Made by a program: the position numbers and the translations under genes | Assembly (NCBI GenBank): GCA_034509495.1 | Contig: CM067507.1 | Location: 23,378,530-23,442,529 of the forward strand | Length of the DNA stretch: 64,000 nucleotides | DNA from: Acestrorhynchus altus | Taxonomy: Eukaryota; Chordata; Actinopteri; Characiformes; Acestrorhynchidae | Direction: 5' to 3' | In this document: one piece after another, positions 1 through 12,808 of the stretch | How positions within the stretch are numbered: position 1 is the first letter of the stretch | Layout of the letters: the number at the start of each line of letters is the position of its first letter | The notes under the pieces: model-generated | Told to the model about the DNA's origin: nothing | What the model saw: the letters and a program-made list of their open reading frames with translations, nothing else | Databases searched by the model: none

Positions 1-760
1 ACCAAAAACTCATCTGTGTTTATGTACATGGCAACAGGAGCAGACGTGTGTACACTTCAGCACAGGACCAATAATATTTTCCAAAGGAGATGATTCTGTT
101 TTTCTTTTTGTGGTCCTTCTGCATTTCGCTGAGCTAACGGAATAGGAGGGCGTGCATTGTTGCTGCTGGCTTTGAAGGTCACCCTGGTTCACAGGGCGAC
201 GACAGAGAGACAGAGAGAGAGAATGTGAGAGAAAAGGTCAGAACCTAGGACAGTCTGGGAAGGATGAGTCAGTTCAGGGATGTTAATGTTAGCCTGGAGA
301 ATCCTGAGTAGACATGCAGCCTGAGAAGGAAAAGAAAATCATCATACAATGAAAGTAGAAAATAACTGTATACGCCTCCATCTGAAGGAAGCATACAATG
401 ATTATGCTAGAATACCAGAGTGTGACATGCTCAAAACAAACCAAATGAAAACTGAATAAACAATTTTGGGCAAACAGTGTCTCAGTACACAAATGAGATG
501 CCTGTCAGTGCAGTCAGTAATACTGAACAGGAGACTGCTTGCATATAAATAGACTGGAACAACAACAATAAGAAAAGTTGGGAAAAAGAAGGCATTATTG
601 ATTAATAATAACCTTCAGCAGAAGACTATCAAAGTCATTTTAAATTGGACTCCTTCAATATGTAAAATCTCTCATTAGGGGACATAATATGATTGAACTT
701 GAAGCAGTTATCAAAAATGAAATACACCTTGAAGCTGACACAAAATTGAACGTCAGCGTA
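1..760. other. Unannotated AT-rich sequence
   Basis: I see no gene, RNA or recognisable repeat apart from a short GAGACAGAGAGAGAGA run near 206-222. Open frames here are short and without coding character. Confidence 0.5.
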
Positions 761-814
761 CATATACAGTACTAGTCAAAAGTTTGGACAGTAATGTTCC
801 TGTCCAGTCCAGTC

Positions 815-886
815 TTTCTAATACCCTTGATTTCAGAATGAATGAAAAGGTGTCCCAATATTTTTGTCCATATAGCACATGTTGTA
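815..886 (-). mobile_element. Fragment of the window's Tc1-ended MITE family (terminal piece)
   Basis: The segment TAATACCCTTGATTTCAGAA to TTTTTGTCCATATAGCA is the reverse-oriented terminal part of the MITE family seen complete at 9.6 and 52.3 kb. A separate Tc1-type end (ACTAGTCAAAAGTTTGGA) sits just before it at about 766-790. Confidence 0.7.
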
Positions 887-929
887 ATTAGCCGATGTGA
901 TTTGAATATCAATATCAAAAGAACCATCA

Positions 930-1650
930 GACTCATGAACATCAGAAATCGAGTATCTCAAATTATTAGAATATCTCATAAGATCAAACAAAACACGGTA
1001 ACTAAATGTCCAACTTCTATGTTGTGGGTCTCCTATGCCCTGAAGTACTGCATCAGTGCAGCATGGCATCAGCTTGTGGCACTGCTGTTACTAAAGCCCA
1101 GGTTATATAGTGGCTTTCAGTTTGTCTGTATTGCTGGGTCTGGTGTTTCTCATTTTCCTTTGGTCAAGACCTCATACATCCCCATAGATGGTTCAGATCC
1201 AGCCTGGCTGAGCTTTCACAGTAATAATATTGGTCAGCAAACCAGTTGGTAGCAGTTTTGGCACTGTGGGCAGGTACTGCTTGATTCCTGCTAGAAAAAA
1301 TCAGCATTAAGCTTGTCAGCAGATGAAATTGAAGTGCTGTTTAATCTCCTGGTAGATGCTGTGTTGAGACTGGACTTGATAAAACAGCAGACCAACACCA
1401 GCAGATGACATTACACCCTAAACCAAGGGTGTCAAGCCAGGTTCATTTCTGACCTATTGGACACCTCTGCCTTAAACCATCACAGACCACAGAAGCTTCT
1501 GACTGGGCACATTGGATGCTGTGCCTCTCCACTGTCCACACACTTTAGTTCAGATTCTAGGACTCTTGATTTTCAAATTAAATGTAAAACTGTTTTAAGC
1601 AATGACCTTCTGTGACTTACTTATCTTTGCAGAGGGTGTCAATGATCATC
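930..1650 (-). pseudogene. Degenerate Tc1/mariner transposase relic
   Basis: Landmark stretches (AGACTGGACTTGATAAAACA, ACCAACACCAGCAGATGACA, GTGCCTCTCCACTGTCC) match a widespread fish Tc1-like element that I recognise from memory. On the minus strand this is the transposase region. It is full of stops and indels, so it is non-functional. Confidence 0.6.
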
Positions 1651-4600
1651 TTCTTGCTCTCAAGTGAGAAGAAGTATTGTGGTGGTATGTGCTGAACTAA
1701 ACACTGTAGTTACACTGTTTGAATAGTATTTTACTCAAAATTGAAAACATTTTTTAGATAATTTGAGGAACTGGATTTCTGATTGTGTTGAGCTGTAAAG
1801 TAAAATGAAAAAGGCTTTAAATATGTCACATGTAATGAATATAATATACGAGTTTATCCTTTTTAATTAAATCATATAAATGAACTTTTTCATGATATCC
1901 TAACCTACCATTGTTGAAATACAAACTGTTTGCTATGTAAATCTACAATACTCTTATTCTACAATACTGAACCCTTCCACAAAATTTAAACCCCAAAGTT
2001 GCCCACAGTGTTCCCATAATCAAAAATATTCCACTATGGAATAATGAGAAGAAAAAAACCCTCTATTGAATTCCATATTGCAATCATGCCTTGCAGGTTT
2101 TGCATGAAAATGCATAATCAAAGCTGTGTTCTTGTGATTGCCATAGCAACAACACAAGCAAAATATAAGGCAACATACTGGCAATCAAAGCCTAACAACA
2201 GGGGGTAAAGTTTAAATGTTCTGTGCGCCATCCACAGTACGCTAACTTTCACAGTGGATGCTTTTAGATGTTTTTAGACGCAAATAAATTAATTCAGAGA
2301 TGTAACAAAGACTCTGTCTCTGTAGTTGGTTCATCTTTCCTGTTGCCTTCTTTTAAGGCATCTGTAAAGCAAAGGGTGGGGAAGCGTTTCATCACTGTAG
2401 GGGTGAGTGATGTGGGGGAGAGCTGGAGCTCAGCACGCAGGGTTTGAACAAGCCTGAGTTATGTCCTGATTTCCCCATGAATGGACTCCATTATGACTGG
2501 AATGGCTTCATATGAGTAGGTGCTGAAGAGATGCAGAGATTAACAGATCACAGCCCTTGAGAGAGTAATGGGTGCGTTAGGAAGAATAAATGTTCCTACC
2601 TCCTGGGGAAAAAGCTGCTCATCGCTTGAATAACTCAAATCATAAGTAAATATGAAAATCAGTGGTTAAACATTAACATCGGCAGAGTGACCTTAAGATT
2701 CAGGGTCAGCACTTGATACAAGTTTCAACAAAGCAAAGTGTTACAATGTCTTCACCAAATTCAACAGCTATTTGAACATGTTTCACTCTGTTCATTCCAT
2801 TGTTTTGTCTTTGTCTGTGGTTCCAGTCAGCAGTCCAGTCTTCTTTTACTTTTTTACCTTTCCTGACTGGCCCATCTGGCTTGTGTGAGCTCCATCCTGT
2901 CAGAAGAGCCCATGCTGAAGACATTGAGAAAACAAGACCAGATGTATCCTATTAAATCAACATGGTTCCAGAACAATTGGTTTTGGTTGTGGGCATGGTG
3001 CTTGGCTTGCCTGCAGTATCACAGCACAAATGCCAGCTGCTGCACATTTCACAGGCTGTTGAGCCCTGAGGTGAGCTTTTACCCACCCGTCGCCAACCCA
3101 CAGGTTAAAACAGGGTCTCTAGAATGCAAGAGGGCCAATCTTGTCTTGACTGTGCATCAGTTTGTATTAAAATGTAGGGGAATGGAAGACTCTGACCTGC
3201 TCAACAGCTGGGAGTTATTCATCTCATATCTGCTGACCTTCAGGCTGAAACTGAAGCAGCAGATCCCGGATAACACTAAACTTCAGAAAGGGAGAGAACA
3301 CTTTGATCTGCCTGACAGTGCATCATAATGAGATGCTGCTGAGGGTCATGTGGGTGTCTCGTCTTGAGTCACACAGCGTGTGACGAACATACGTGTTGCT
3401 AAGATGCACTAATGACAGTGCAGGATTGAGGAATCATCTGTTTAATTAAATGGCAATCTGGTGTGTGTCAGAGAGAGTCAGTAATTACACACTGAGGCAT
3501 TAAAGCTCGAAAAGGCACAGCATTTTGATATTAGCTTCGCATATCAATGACATGTTCTTATCTGCACAGTGCCACCATGTAGCTGAAGGTAGCACAGTGC
3601 AGATGTCCTCGGAGTACACATACGTCTGTCTCCATTAACTCACTGCTGTGCTGCACAGTTGAACAGAGTGTGTAAGGATGCTGAGAGGATGGCAGCATGG
3701 GGCACAGTACACACCATTGTGCATTTCATTTCACTTCATCTTTTGATAAATGCGCTGCACTCATGCATGCATCTCTTAAAGAAATAGCATAATGTAGTGG
3801 AACAAACCCCTAAGTGCAGACCCACATTGTCTGTGCAATCTACCAGTACCAAACGGAAAATGGATTTATGGGCAAAATAAAGGCGTTCGACAGCTTAAAG
3901 ACATCAAACGTAGCAGATAGACTTGGAGCTCGCTGTTGACACTTTCTCCTCAATTTAGCAGCTCAACCTTAACTTCACAAAGGCAGAGTGAAAATCTCTT
4001 TGGTCCTTCACAGAAACACCTGTGGAGCAGCAGAGAGAGAAGATAATGGGGCTGAGGTTGAGGTTTTGGTTGTACTGGAAGTAAATGCAAGGTACACATC
4101 TCTTTATGCAAATGCTTGCTTGTGTGCCTGACTGCAGTCCGTACACTCTTTGCAGTGATTAGGTGAACATCTGAGGCATAATCAGACACATATGCGACAT
4201 ATTGTTTCTGCAAAGTTTTCTGAAATTTAAAAAGACCTTTTCCGTTTTTACTTGTGCAAACACTTCTTGATGGACCTACAGAAATGCTCCACTATAACTC
4301 TGACTCCTTTTGATTTTGCTAGTACAGACCACGCCTGGAAAGCTGAACAGGGAGGCCAACTCAGAAGGTTATTGGGTTGGAGTTCAGATCGGCTTCATGA
4401 TAGGTGTGTGAAGCTGAGCCCCTTGGAAAAGAATGGAGGAGAGGGGTGCAAATGGAAAGTGAGAAGTGGATGGTATATATAGGGCTAAGGATGAGGAGGT
4501 CCTCCCAAATTTAAGTTATTAACATGACTCCAATTTCTGGAGTGTACTTTAAAAAATCACATTATGAAAAAAAATCACACAATAAAAATGACAGCATTTG

Positions 4601-5473
4601 TGGAATATATATATATTAACATTTATAATTACAGTTGGCTAAATTTGTCTTCTCTTAAGTTACCATTTTGCAATTATGTTACCGAACAATAGTCTGGTAA
4701 CACTGGTTTGCACCAGTTAGGTACACCAGTTGCTGTAAAATTTGTAACTAAGACTGAAATATGTGCTCTTACACTCTCTTATAATGAGGCTTGGCTGAGA
4801 AATAAGATGGAAAGGCCTCAAGCATGAGGACAGGCTGACTAAGAAGGAGAGCAAGGGCTGAAAGGAGGGTTGGAAAAGAACAATGACAGATGGACACAAA
4901 GATGGAGCAACCGAACATTAAGTGAGCAGCTACGGAGATGGCTCGTGAGTCATAAGGCACCACAGTGGGTCATAAAGCACAAAAAGAGTGAAGAGTGAAA
5001 AGCTTTTTTTACGGTATCTCATTTAAACTGATACAGTACCTAATAAAACCCCATTGGGTTTTTCTGTGAGAGAGATAGAGGTTTTATTTCTTGCCAGATG
5101 TGCATGGCTGTTAGAGCAGAGAGTAGCGCCCAGTGCTGCACTAAATGCCAAACATGAGCTCATTCTAGAGCTGGAGCAGAGAAATTGCATGGAAGAGAGA
5201 TACAAGAAGAGAGAGAAGGACACTTTGACCCATAGGGGAGTGAGAGCGGATCTCTAACACGTGGCTAAGGCTGCTTGATTCCAGAGATTATTAGCATACA
5301 TCCCAACTCTTCCAATGACTTCACGCCATTAAATCCTATGTTGTGATGTTCAGCTATTACTAAGGCTCATTGTTTGAACACAGATTAAGCCGGGTCCCAG
5401 GCAAGCATGACTTTAAGTGCAGTGATTTTTAAGAACTAGCATCTAGAAAATTACCACTGTTTAAATAACTTCA
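1651..5473. other. Unannotated intergenic-like sequence
   Basis: No gene or confident repeat was recognised. Several 60-150-codon frames are present on both strands, for example 2885-3328 plus, but their composition is not protein-like and no splice structure supports them. Confidence 0.5.
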
Positions 5474-6258
5474 CAGTCCTCTGCAAAAGTATTAGAACAG
5501 TGAGGCCAATCCCTTTATTTTTTGCTGTAGACTGAAAACATTTGGGTTTGACATTAAAAGATAAATATGAGAGGAGTAACCAGCATGAAAAGCAGACTCA
5601 CTGGTGGATGCAGTAACAGATGTCGAGCAGGTAGACCAAGGAAATCAACAGCATTAGATGACAGAAACATTGTAAATTCTGTATAGAGAGACCATCAAAC
5701 CACTCCAGAGGGCAGGAGTGAAGGTCTCACATGGTACTCTTCACAGAAGAGCTTGGCCTAAAAGAATTGGCCTAGAAGTACAGAGACAAGCCTCAGAAAT
5801 TTTGGGACAAAGTTTAATGGACTGATGAGACCTGATAAAGTGGAGAATAAAGGGAGTAACCCAACAATACAAACCCCTGCTGAAAGAGGCTGCAGTGAAA
5901 AGCCTGGAAAAGCATCACTAAAGAAGAATGCTGAAGTTTAATGATATCAATGGGTCACAGGCTTGATGCAGGAATTGTAAACAAAGGACTTGCAATAATA
6001 TATTAAGTCTTATTCACTTTAATCTATTTTATGTTTATCTGTTCCAATACTTTTGCTCACAAGACAAATGAGTGGGTTCAGACAGAAAGGGCTTCTGAAC
6101 TGTTAATCAGATCCAGATGTAAATACCTGGAAATAAAAGCTGAAATGTTGTTCTTTTGTCTCAAATTCATCTTCTAATGTCAAACCTAAATGTTTTCAGC
6201 CTGCAGCAAAAACAAAGGGCCTGGCCTCACTGTTCCAATACATTTGGAAGGGAGTGTA
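5474..6258 (+). mobile_element. Internally deleted Tc1-like element with about 85-bp inverted terminal repeats
   Basis: The left end (5474-5563) includes AGAACAGTGAGGCCAATCCC and CTGAAAACATTTGGGTTTGA. Their inverted counterparts lie at 6171-6258. Between them a plus-strand transposase remnant includes TGGACTGATGAGACC (WTDET, the first catalytic block) near 5819, followed by degenerate sequence. At under 800 bp the element is about half the usual length. Confidence 0.8.
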
Positions 6259-6749
6259 TATTATATAGAACCCTAGCTTGTAAATTATTTGTAATGATTA
6301 GATTGACAAGGTTGTTCAAAATACCTGTCCCTGGTCCAAATAAAATAAAATAAAAAACTGAATGTCCTTTGTTATTTTTGTTATTTATGTATGTATCAGC
6401 AGTATCCATTCTCTGGACTTTTATTCTGAAATTTGAACACTAAACAAAAAAGAGCATGAATAAAGAGAGCCTAACCCTTTTCTTTTTTCTTTAATAACCC
6501 AATATCTGGGTCAGTGATGTCATCGGGGCCACCCTCTCTACCTGATCAATCAGAATCTACATGCAGGTTGAGCATGTACACATTGATAGAGCAGTAAACA
6601 TGCACACAGTCTCATTAGGCTTTTAAATTGAGATTTAATACATTTGGAAACCCACTGATATTTCATTAAACATCAGGTCTGTAGGTTACTCTGAACCTGA
6701 AATATGTAACGCATAATACAAAGCATTTATATTAAGCCACACTGTGGTT

Positions 6750-6830
6750 TTGATTCCTGGGCCATGCTGCTTCACCATCAGCAGCCAGAATCTGAGCGAT
6801 AACAATTAGACATGTTCTCTATGGGTGGAT
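6750..6830 (+). repeat. SINE fragment
   Basis: TGATTCCTGGGCCATGCTGC...CATCAGCAGCCAGAATCTGA matches the body of the longer tRNA-derived SINE at 36.0-36.4 kb. The tRNA-like head is mostly lost. Confidence 0.55.
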
Positions 6831-6839
6831 CTTTGTGGA

Positions 6840-6935
6840 TTTATCTCTGGAGCAGAGAAACATGAACCTACTGGGGTATAATGGCCCCCAGCATTGAACT
6901 GTGAAGCACTGGAAATGTGTTCTCTGGAATAGGTC
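6840..6935 (-). mobile_element. MITE family fragment
   Basis: ATCTCTGGAGCAGAGAAACA through CCCCCAGCATTGAACTGTG to GTGTTCTCTGGAAT matches the middle of the Tc1-ended MITE family in reverse orientation. Confidence 0.65.
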
Positions 6936-6944
6936 AAGGTCAAG

Positions 6945-7300
6945 GGTCAATGTTTTTTATTGTCATTACATCTGAGTACAGGTACACAGTGTAACGAAAT
7001 TATGTTCCTCCGGAACCAAAGTGCGACATGGAGCAGCAAGAACAATAGGACGACAAAGTGCAAACACTACAATAAATACAATAAATACAGTAAACACGAG
7101 ACAGTTTGACAGACAGGACAGGGCAGTGCAATACCGAACGGTATACTGAAATAAAGTGTTCATGGTGAGGATAAGGTGCGGAGATATGTAACATACTGTA
7201 ACATATAGATGTGCATGATAACAGCAGTTACTGAGGTAGAAAGTTTATAGTTCTGAGTTCTGAATGAGCAGCAAATATTGCTGATAAGGATGGGGATGAC
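6945..7300 (-). repeat. LINE 3'-end-like fragment
   Basis: TTTTTTATTGTCATTACATC followed by ACAGTGTAACGAAATTATGT and CTCCGGAACC is the inverted 3' untranslated end typical of fish CR1/L2/Rex-clade retrotransposons. No coding remains. Confidence 0.5.
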
Positions 7301-7371
7301 CCAGTCCCTGTGTGCTGAGTGTGTGTGTGTAGAGTGCTGGGTGGGTACAGTCCAGTCTAATAGTGCATGGA

Positions 7372-7440
7372 TGAGTTGGGGTGTTTGTGGATGAACAGGG
7401 TGGCGATCATCCAATGTGCGGACCTCACTAAGGCTTAATA
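7372..7440 (-). mobile_element. MITE family fragment
   Basis: GATGAGTTGGGGTGTTTGTG...GGCGATCATCCAATGTGCGG...CTCACTAAGG is a short reverse-oriented piece of the Tc1-ended MITE. Confidence 0.6.
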
Positions 7441-7577
7441 TACAGAATATACATATATCAACTGAATTATACTGCAAGGATAGAATATAGAATATCCTTG
7501 CGGTATAATTCAGGGGTGTGTCATATACCGTATATAATTGTTCTGATTATTACAATTGTTCATATAAATGCATTAAA

Positions 7578-7608
<31 letters not shown>

Positions 7609-7646
7609 GTGTGCGTGTGTGTGCGTGTGTGTGCGTGTGTGAGTGT

Positions 7647-7686
<40 letters not shown>

Positions 7687-7712
7687 GTGTGCGTGTGTGC
7701 GTGTGTGCGCTC
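7578..7712. repeat. (GT)n microsatellite with GTGTGC interruptions
   Basis: About 135 bp of GT repeats are interrupted regularly by GC and GA dinucleotides, suggesting an old, internally mutated array. Confidence 0.95.
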
Positions 7713-8042
7713 GCACGCATGTCACTGCTGGTCTTTATCTCACACTGATTCCTAGCAGAGAGCCATGGGAATTGTAGTTTGGGCTGATAGCTGTCAAAGT
7801 AACAATGAGATAAGACTGGTGTCTGGTCTGGGACAGTTTCTGCAGGAGGGGCTTGCTGTCTTCCACCTCAGTCAAGAGAGAAGAGAAGAAAGCAGGAGAA
7901 ATGATGTCTGACAGGCATTCATACCTTCAGTCAAAGCTAGAGTTGTTCTGTATAAGTTATCAAATAAAATAAAATGAGTCTGTGATGCCAAAGGGGTCTG
8001 AAATGTATGTGACCTGATATGACCTACTATGGTAGCGGTCTG

Positions 8043-8044
<2 letters not shown>

Positions 8045-8097
<53 letters not shown>
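8045..8097. repeat. (CT)n microsatellite
   Basis: An uninterrupted CT run of about 50 bp, ending in CGTCTCGTGTC. Confidence 0.95.
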
Positions 8098-8101
<4 letters not shown>

Positions 8102-8479
8102 GTGTCTTGCTCTTTGTTTGGGGCCTATTTGTAACAAATTTGCATAATGAAGGCATTTATACCTGGTTGCCATAGGGACCACATATCTCCTCAGTTCTCA
8201 TTCAGCTTAACTCATTTCAGACAGGAATAGGAAATAGGTCAGAGATACTGCAGCATTTTCACAATTGCATGGACTCTTTAAAGTTAGCTTGGATTTATTT
8301 CACTCACCCATCTTTTGCATCTCTTACTCCCTAGACATTAGGACGAATTAGTGCCTTGAGTGCATGCTCATCATCAAAGAAATAACTGCACAAATTATTA
8401 CACCCAGAAGGAAGTGTCGGACGCAGTGCTATTGGGAAGGAAGTTAAAGGTTACCTGAAACAATAAATGATTAATGAAA

Positions 8480-8995
8480 TGGGCCAATTGATCTACACAT
8501 ACAGAATATATACAGAGTATTGTCTCTCAATATGGTGTTGGGTGTAACATCTAGGAATGGAGTTGTACAGGTTCCTAAAGGTGTCCTGTGATAGTCCATC
8601 CCATGTCACTCAGGTCCTGCAGATTTTGCGGAAGGGGTGAGGTGTTGATAAAATGTCCAGTAGAATCCCTTACATTGTCAGTCAAGAATACTGTAGGTCT
8701 AGTGATGGTCATGGCAGCAATATGCAGACAAGGAAACACCTAATTAAAGTAATATTGGGCTGTGAAGTGCCTGTAATGAATAACGACGCTGATAGTATGA
8801 AATTGCCCCCCACACCATGACACCAGGCCTTCTGGATGGTCATGGTGGCACTGACCACGGTGGGTCCACACACAGGTTCATTGGTCGTCTCCACCAAGAC
8901 AAAAGTGGGACTTCTCACTAAAGATGACCTGTTGCCATAAAGACTGTGATAGTTTGACACGACAATGCTGCAGTCCTGCATTGCAATTCGTTGAT
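8480..8995 (-). pseudogene. Tc1/mariner transposase relic
   Basis: On the minus strand one frame reads VIFSEKSHFCLGGDDQ, then after a stop CVWTHRGQ and GLVSWCGGQFH. This parallels the FSDESRFCL...VWRRGE...VMVWG blocks around the first catalytic Asp of mariner-like enzymes. That Asp is replaced by Glu-Lys and stops interrupt the frame, so it is dead. Confidence 0.6.
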
Positions 8996-9594
8996 TCCTT
9001 CTGAGTATAACTATTTTTTGACAGTGTGTGTAAGTTCAGTTATCACTTATTAGGGATTTAGGAATGAGACACAAGGGCAAAAAGAAAAAGATGTCCATCA
9101 AATCCATCATGATGATAAGAAAGAGGACCAGAATGGAAGTTTAAGTGACCATGGTAGCTCATGATAGGAAAGCATATAAAATAATCATTTTTTAATTTAT
9201 ACTGTAGAACAGAATCAGCGAATTCAAACTTTTTCACATACTTTTGCACCAGTGATTTTTAGGTCACATTTATATTACTCTATCTCCGTTCTACTTACTC
9301 AGTCAACATGAAACATTCATTATCTTTTGCACTTTTGCAAGGAGGTTCAGTGAGACTTGTAAAAATATTGGTGATGTTGACAATGTATTTTTATTCTATT
9401 TGTCTGGAACCAGCCATAGTTTGATCACACTGGAGTGAACTGCAGCTCCTAAGGGCTACATGCAGCAGGTAGTGTGGCCAAGCATTCCAGGTAGGCTCTG
9501 GACCTGCTGTGACTCTGATTAGGAAGTGGATAAGAACATGGAAGGAAGGATCAATGTTATGAGATATAGAGAGGTTGGTCATGTAAATTACAAA

Positions 9595-9951
9595 CACTAT
9601 ATGGACATAAGTATTGGGTCACCTGCACATTGTTTTCTCTGAAGTCAAGGGCATTAAAAAAGAGTTGATCTTTTTATTGGAGTAACTGTTCCCAGGGTTC
9701 AGGGAAGGTTTTGTACTAGATTCTGAAGCATTGCTGTGAGGATTTAACTGCGTTGAGTGACAAGAGCATTAGTAATGTCACAATATCTGATGCTACAAAC
9801 CCCACCTGATCCCGAACTCATATCATATGTTTTGGATGGAACATTATCTTTGAACAGTTCCAATCCTGCACAGCTCAATGCTGTGGGGCTTTATACCCAT
9901 CTAGCCCCTATTCATTAGAAAGAGTGTCCACATACATTTGGGCATACAGTG
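9595..9951 (+). mobile_element. Tc1-ended MITE copy, near full length
   Basis: It begins CACTATATGGACATAAGTAT and ends CATTTGGGCATACAGTG, an imperfect inverted repeat, with TA on the right side. The interior has CAGGGAAGGTTTTGTACTAG and CTTTATACCCATCTAGCCCC. It is somewhat deleted relative to the 52.3-kb copy. Confidence 0.8.
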
Positions 9952-10189
9952 TATCATGCATTATATTTGATATTTGATATATAAAGTAATGCAGTTCTCC
10001 TAGATTTTAGGGGAAATTAAACTACATTTCAAGAACAATGTAGAATGCAGAATTCATACAATTGGTACTAATACAATGCAAACCTAGGGTACATGCATGT
10101 TTTATAAATACAACCCAAACACACAAATCTCAAATGATTTTAACAAAGAATTTTACAAAGCAACCAGTGTAATTGTATTACCTGACCTA

Positions 10190-10246
10190 CACCTGAACCC
10201 TAACCTAAACTTAACCTTACACTTACCCTAACCCTAACCTTTGGTT
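10190..10246. repeat. Degenerate telomere-like (CCCTAA)n array
   Basis: Variants CCTAAA, CTTAACC, CCCTAACC are repeated over about 55 bp. It is similar to the array that resumes at 10430 after the SINE-like segment. Confidence 0.8.
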
Positions 10247-10425
10247 GCCAGGTTGATATCCTGAACTGGCAGGACATGACTGCCCACCACTCCAGGCATG
10301 TGTGCTCACTACCCCCTAGCTTGTATATTCACTACTGTGTGTGTTTCATTGCATGGATGGGTGAAATGCTGAGGACAAATTTCCCTGTGTGCTCGCACAG
10401 TGGATCAATATATACAGTTTTAACT
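10247..10425 (+). repeat. SINE 3'-body fragment between telomere-like arrays
   Basis: GACTGCCCACCACTCCAGGC...GTGTGTGTTTCATTGCATGG...GCTCGCACAGTGGATCAATA matches the tail half of the tRNA-derived SINE at 40.0 kb (GGGCTGCCCAACGCTCTGGG...). The tRNA-like promoter is missing. Confidence 0.6.
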
Positions 10426-10429
10426 CTAA

Positions 10430-10479
10430 CAATAACCTAAACTTAACCTAACACTTAGCCTAAACCTAACCCTAACCGG
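10430..10479. repeat. Degenerate telomere-like (CCCTAA)n array
   Basis: The second array shares the core CCTAAACTTAACCTAACACT with the one at 10.2 kb, differing at a few positions. That suggests one ancestral array split or duplicated. Confidence 0.8.
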
Positions 10480-11834
10480 AGTGGAATGTGAAAATTCTTT
10501 CATTATGTTTTCAGGAGCTCCATAACCGAATGGTTTAGTGATGCTGTATTTTCAATTCTGCTGGCAGGCAGGCTTGTGTGTACCACCAAAACAGATAATC
10601 ATAACATTTGCATGAAATATGCACAAATATGTGCAAATGTAATGTATTTATGTGTTGCATGTGTTTATGTAGTTTTTTTGTGAGATTATGTTGCATTTAT
10701 TCAGACATGAAGGTCTGTTCTGATATAATACACCACACATGCTTACTAGAGGTTAACAGACACTACTGTGCATTTACTAGGGGAAAGGGGGTACTGCCAG
10801 AGTGACTCCTTGCCGTTAGCCTCTCTTTCAATCCTGCACATTTTGAATCCTCTTCTCCATCTCAGGGCACTTGTAAGTGACCCTGAGAGCACTTCTAAAA
10901 ACTCCCCTCCCCACATCCATCTATACTGTCTTCCCAGAAAGAACTGATACTATCACCCATCTCCTCTTTATTCCCTGTGCGTTAAGACTACAATCCAAAC
11001 AGCATCTCCCCCACACTAACAATGTTATCCAGCCCTTGTACCACATCCTGCATTTCTAATTAGAGTCCAATACATTTTGTAGGTTTGGGACGTGAAGTGA
11101 GTAGATAGTTTCAACCCTGCTGACAGAATGTAATTTGTTTTATTACGCTCTTGTTTTGTCACCTAATCAAGTCACTCACAGATGGGTTTTCTTTGTACTC
11201 TGACATTTAATCTGCGACAAAAACTTTTGGAAACTGAAAATGAGACAAAGATTGAAGGAGTATGGTATAAATAAAAAAAAAACACTTTTGGGTAAATTCC
11301 TCATCATATCAGCAACAGTGACAGGGCACAGTGCTGAGCGAACATGAGTATGACTCACTTTAGTTGGCAATGTGAAGTATTTATTTCAACAGAGGGAAAA
11401 AGATAGAGAGCGAGAGACAGAGTGGGGGCACCACATAAATCCTCTAACAAGCTTCTCCAAATCCGTCACGTTCTATTAAATGCTGTTTCCGGAGACCTTC
11501 TATTGGCTGATGTCAACTCACCTCCGATTTCAAGCAGAGAACATGATGAGATGATGGCAGATGGAACAGGAGGCAGGCTAAATGTCATAACTGATAGCAT
11601 ACAATCAATCAGCTAAAACACACAGGCTTTCCTATGGTGATGCTTTTCGTGAAGTTATTCATGATCTACCCAAAATATTAGCTACAGTCGGACCAAAGCT
11701 CATCTCTTTTTCAGTCAAATGGAGAATTTGATTACTGTTGGATGGGAGTTGTGGTGAAGATTTCAGCTTTTTCCTCCCAAAGTGCTGCACTGGCTAAGGA
11801 ATATAAAACACATATAACTGATATGAAAATAAAT
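10480..11834. other. Unannotated sequence
   Basis: No gene or clear repeat. It contains only short AT-rich runs and a GAGAG stretch at about 11402-11420. Confidence 0.5.
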
Positions 11835-12620
11835 CCACCTCCATGCATCACGGTTGGTAAGGTGTTCCTCTCAAAATACCTTTGTTGACTGGTCAAAAGG
11901 TTTTGACTTCATCAGTCCACAGCACTTGCTACCAAATTTTGTGACATTGTTGCTGAAAAGGTTGCATTTTTATGATATTGCCATAGTATATTGGTGTAAG
12001 CAGGACTGGAATAGTGCACCACCCTCTACACTTTGGCTTTTCATGGAGGTTCATGGAGGCTCATATATATTTTGATTTGCCTGACTAACCAGTATGTTTC
12101 TCTTTCTAAGAGTTTTCTTGGTTTTCTTGCTTTATTTAAGACAATCTGATCTGATTGCCTTAAAGTTTGTTCAGATGTACCAATTGAGTGTGACAGCACT
12201 CCTTTAGAATGTTCTTATTTTCTAATTATGCTTCTTATTCAACAAAAGCATGATGGCATTTGTTGGGAAATGCTGAGTGTAGTATAGTACTAGTATAGAC
12301 TAGTTTAGTTTAGTCTCATGCTGAACTGGTTACAGAGGAAAAACTCAAAAGGTGATCTTTATGAGATAGTCCTCTCTGAGCTTTCTTGGTATTCCAGGCC
12401 TCACCTTGTCCTCCACAGTTCCCTTGAACTTTTAGTTCTTAATAACATTTGGCATTGTAGAAACCACAGGCTGAATATACTTGTCTGTCTAATTGTAGTC
12501 CTCTCCTGCCTTGTGGGGTTCCTAATTTTTTCATTTTTCAGACCTTTAGATGTCTTAAAGAGACATTTGAGTGTTGGTACAAGGTGTGAAGAGTCAAAGA
12601 AGGTATGAAACCTGAACAAT
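11835..12620 (-). pseudogene. Degenerate Tc1-like element
   Basis: On the minus strand near 11910-11935, GTGCTGTGGACTGATGAAGT reads VLWTDEV, the first catalytic block of Tc1 transposases, followed by KTF and a stop. The flanking 700 bp is AT-rich and has no long frame. Terminal repeats were not recognised. Confidence 0.5.
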
Positions 12621-12808
12621 TGATTCAGATGACAGTTACTAATTACAGCTGGTCACATTCATGACTTTACTTGCAATTTTAGGGTGCCTACATTTCCACA
12701 GGTTTATGTTATTCTAACTGCATTAGAATTTGTTGAAAATATTGTTTAATATTAGATTATTTACAGAGGCTTTTTTCATGAGGCCTCTGGCTCATGGAGG
12801 ACCTAGGT

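Noticed and set aside
842..1252. 136-codon plus-strand open frame
   Set aside because: It is antisense to a Tc1-like transposase relic.
2885..3328. 147-codon plus-strand open frame
   Set aside because: No recognisable domain, no supporting splice or promoter signals, and composition typical of chance frames.
7498..7755. Cys-Val-rich frames over the GT array, and similar His-Thr or Arg-Glu frames elsewhere
   Set aside because: Microsatellite translation artefacts.
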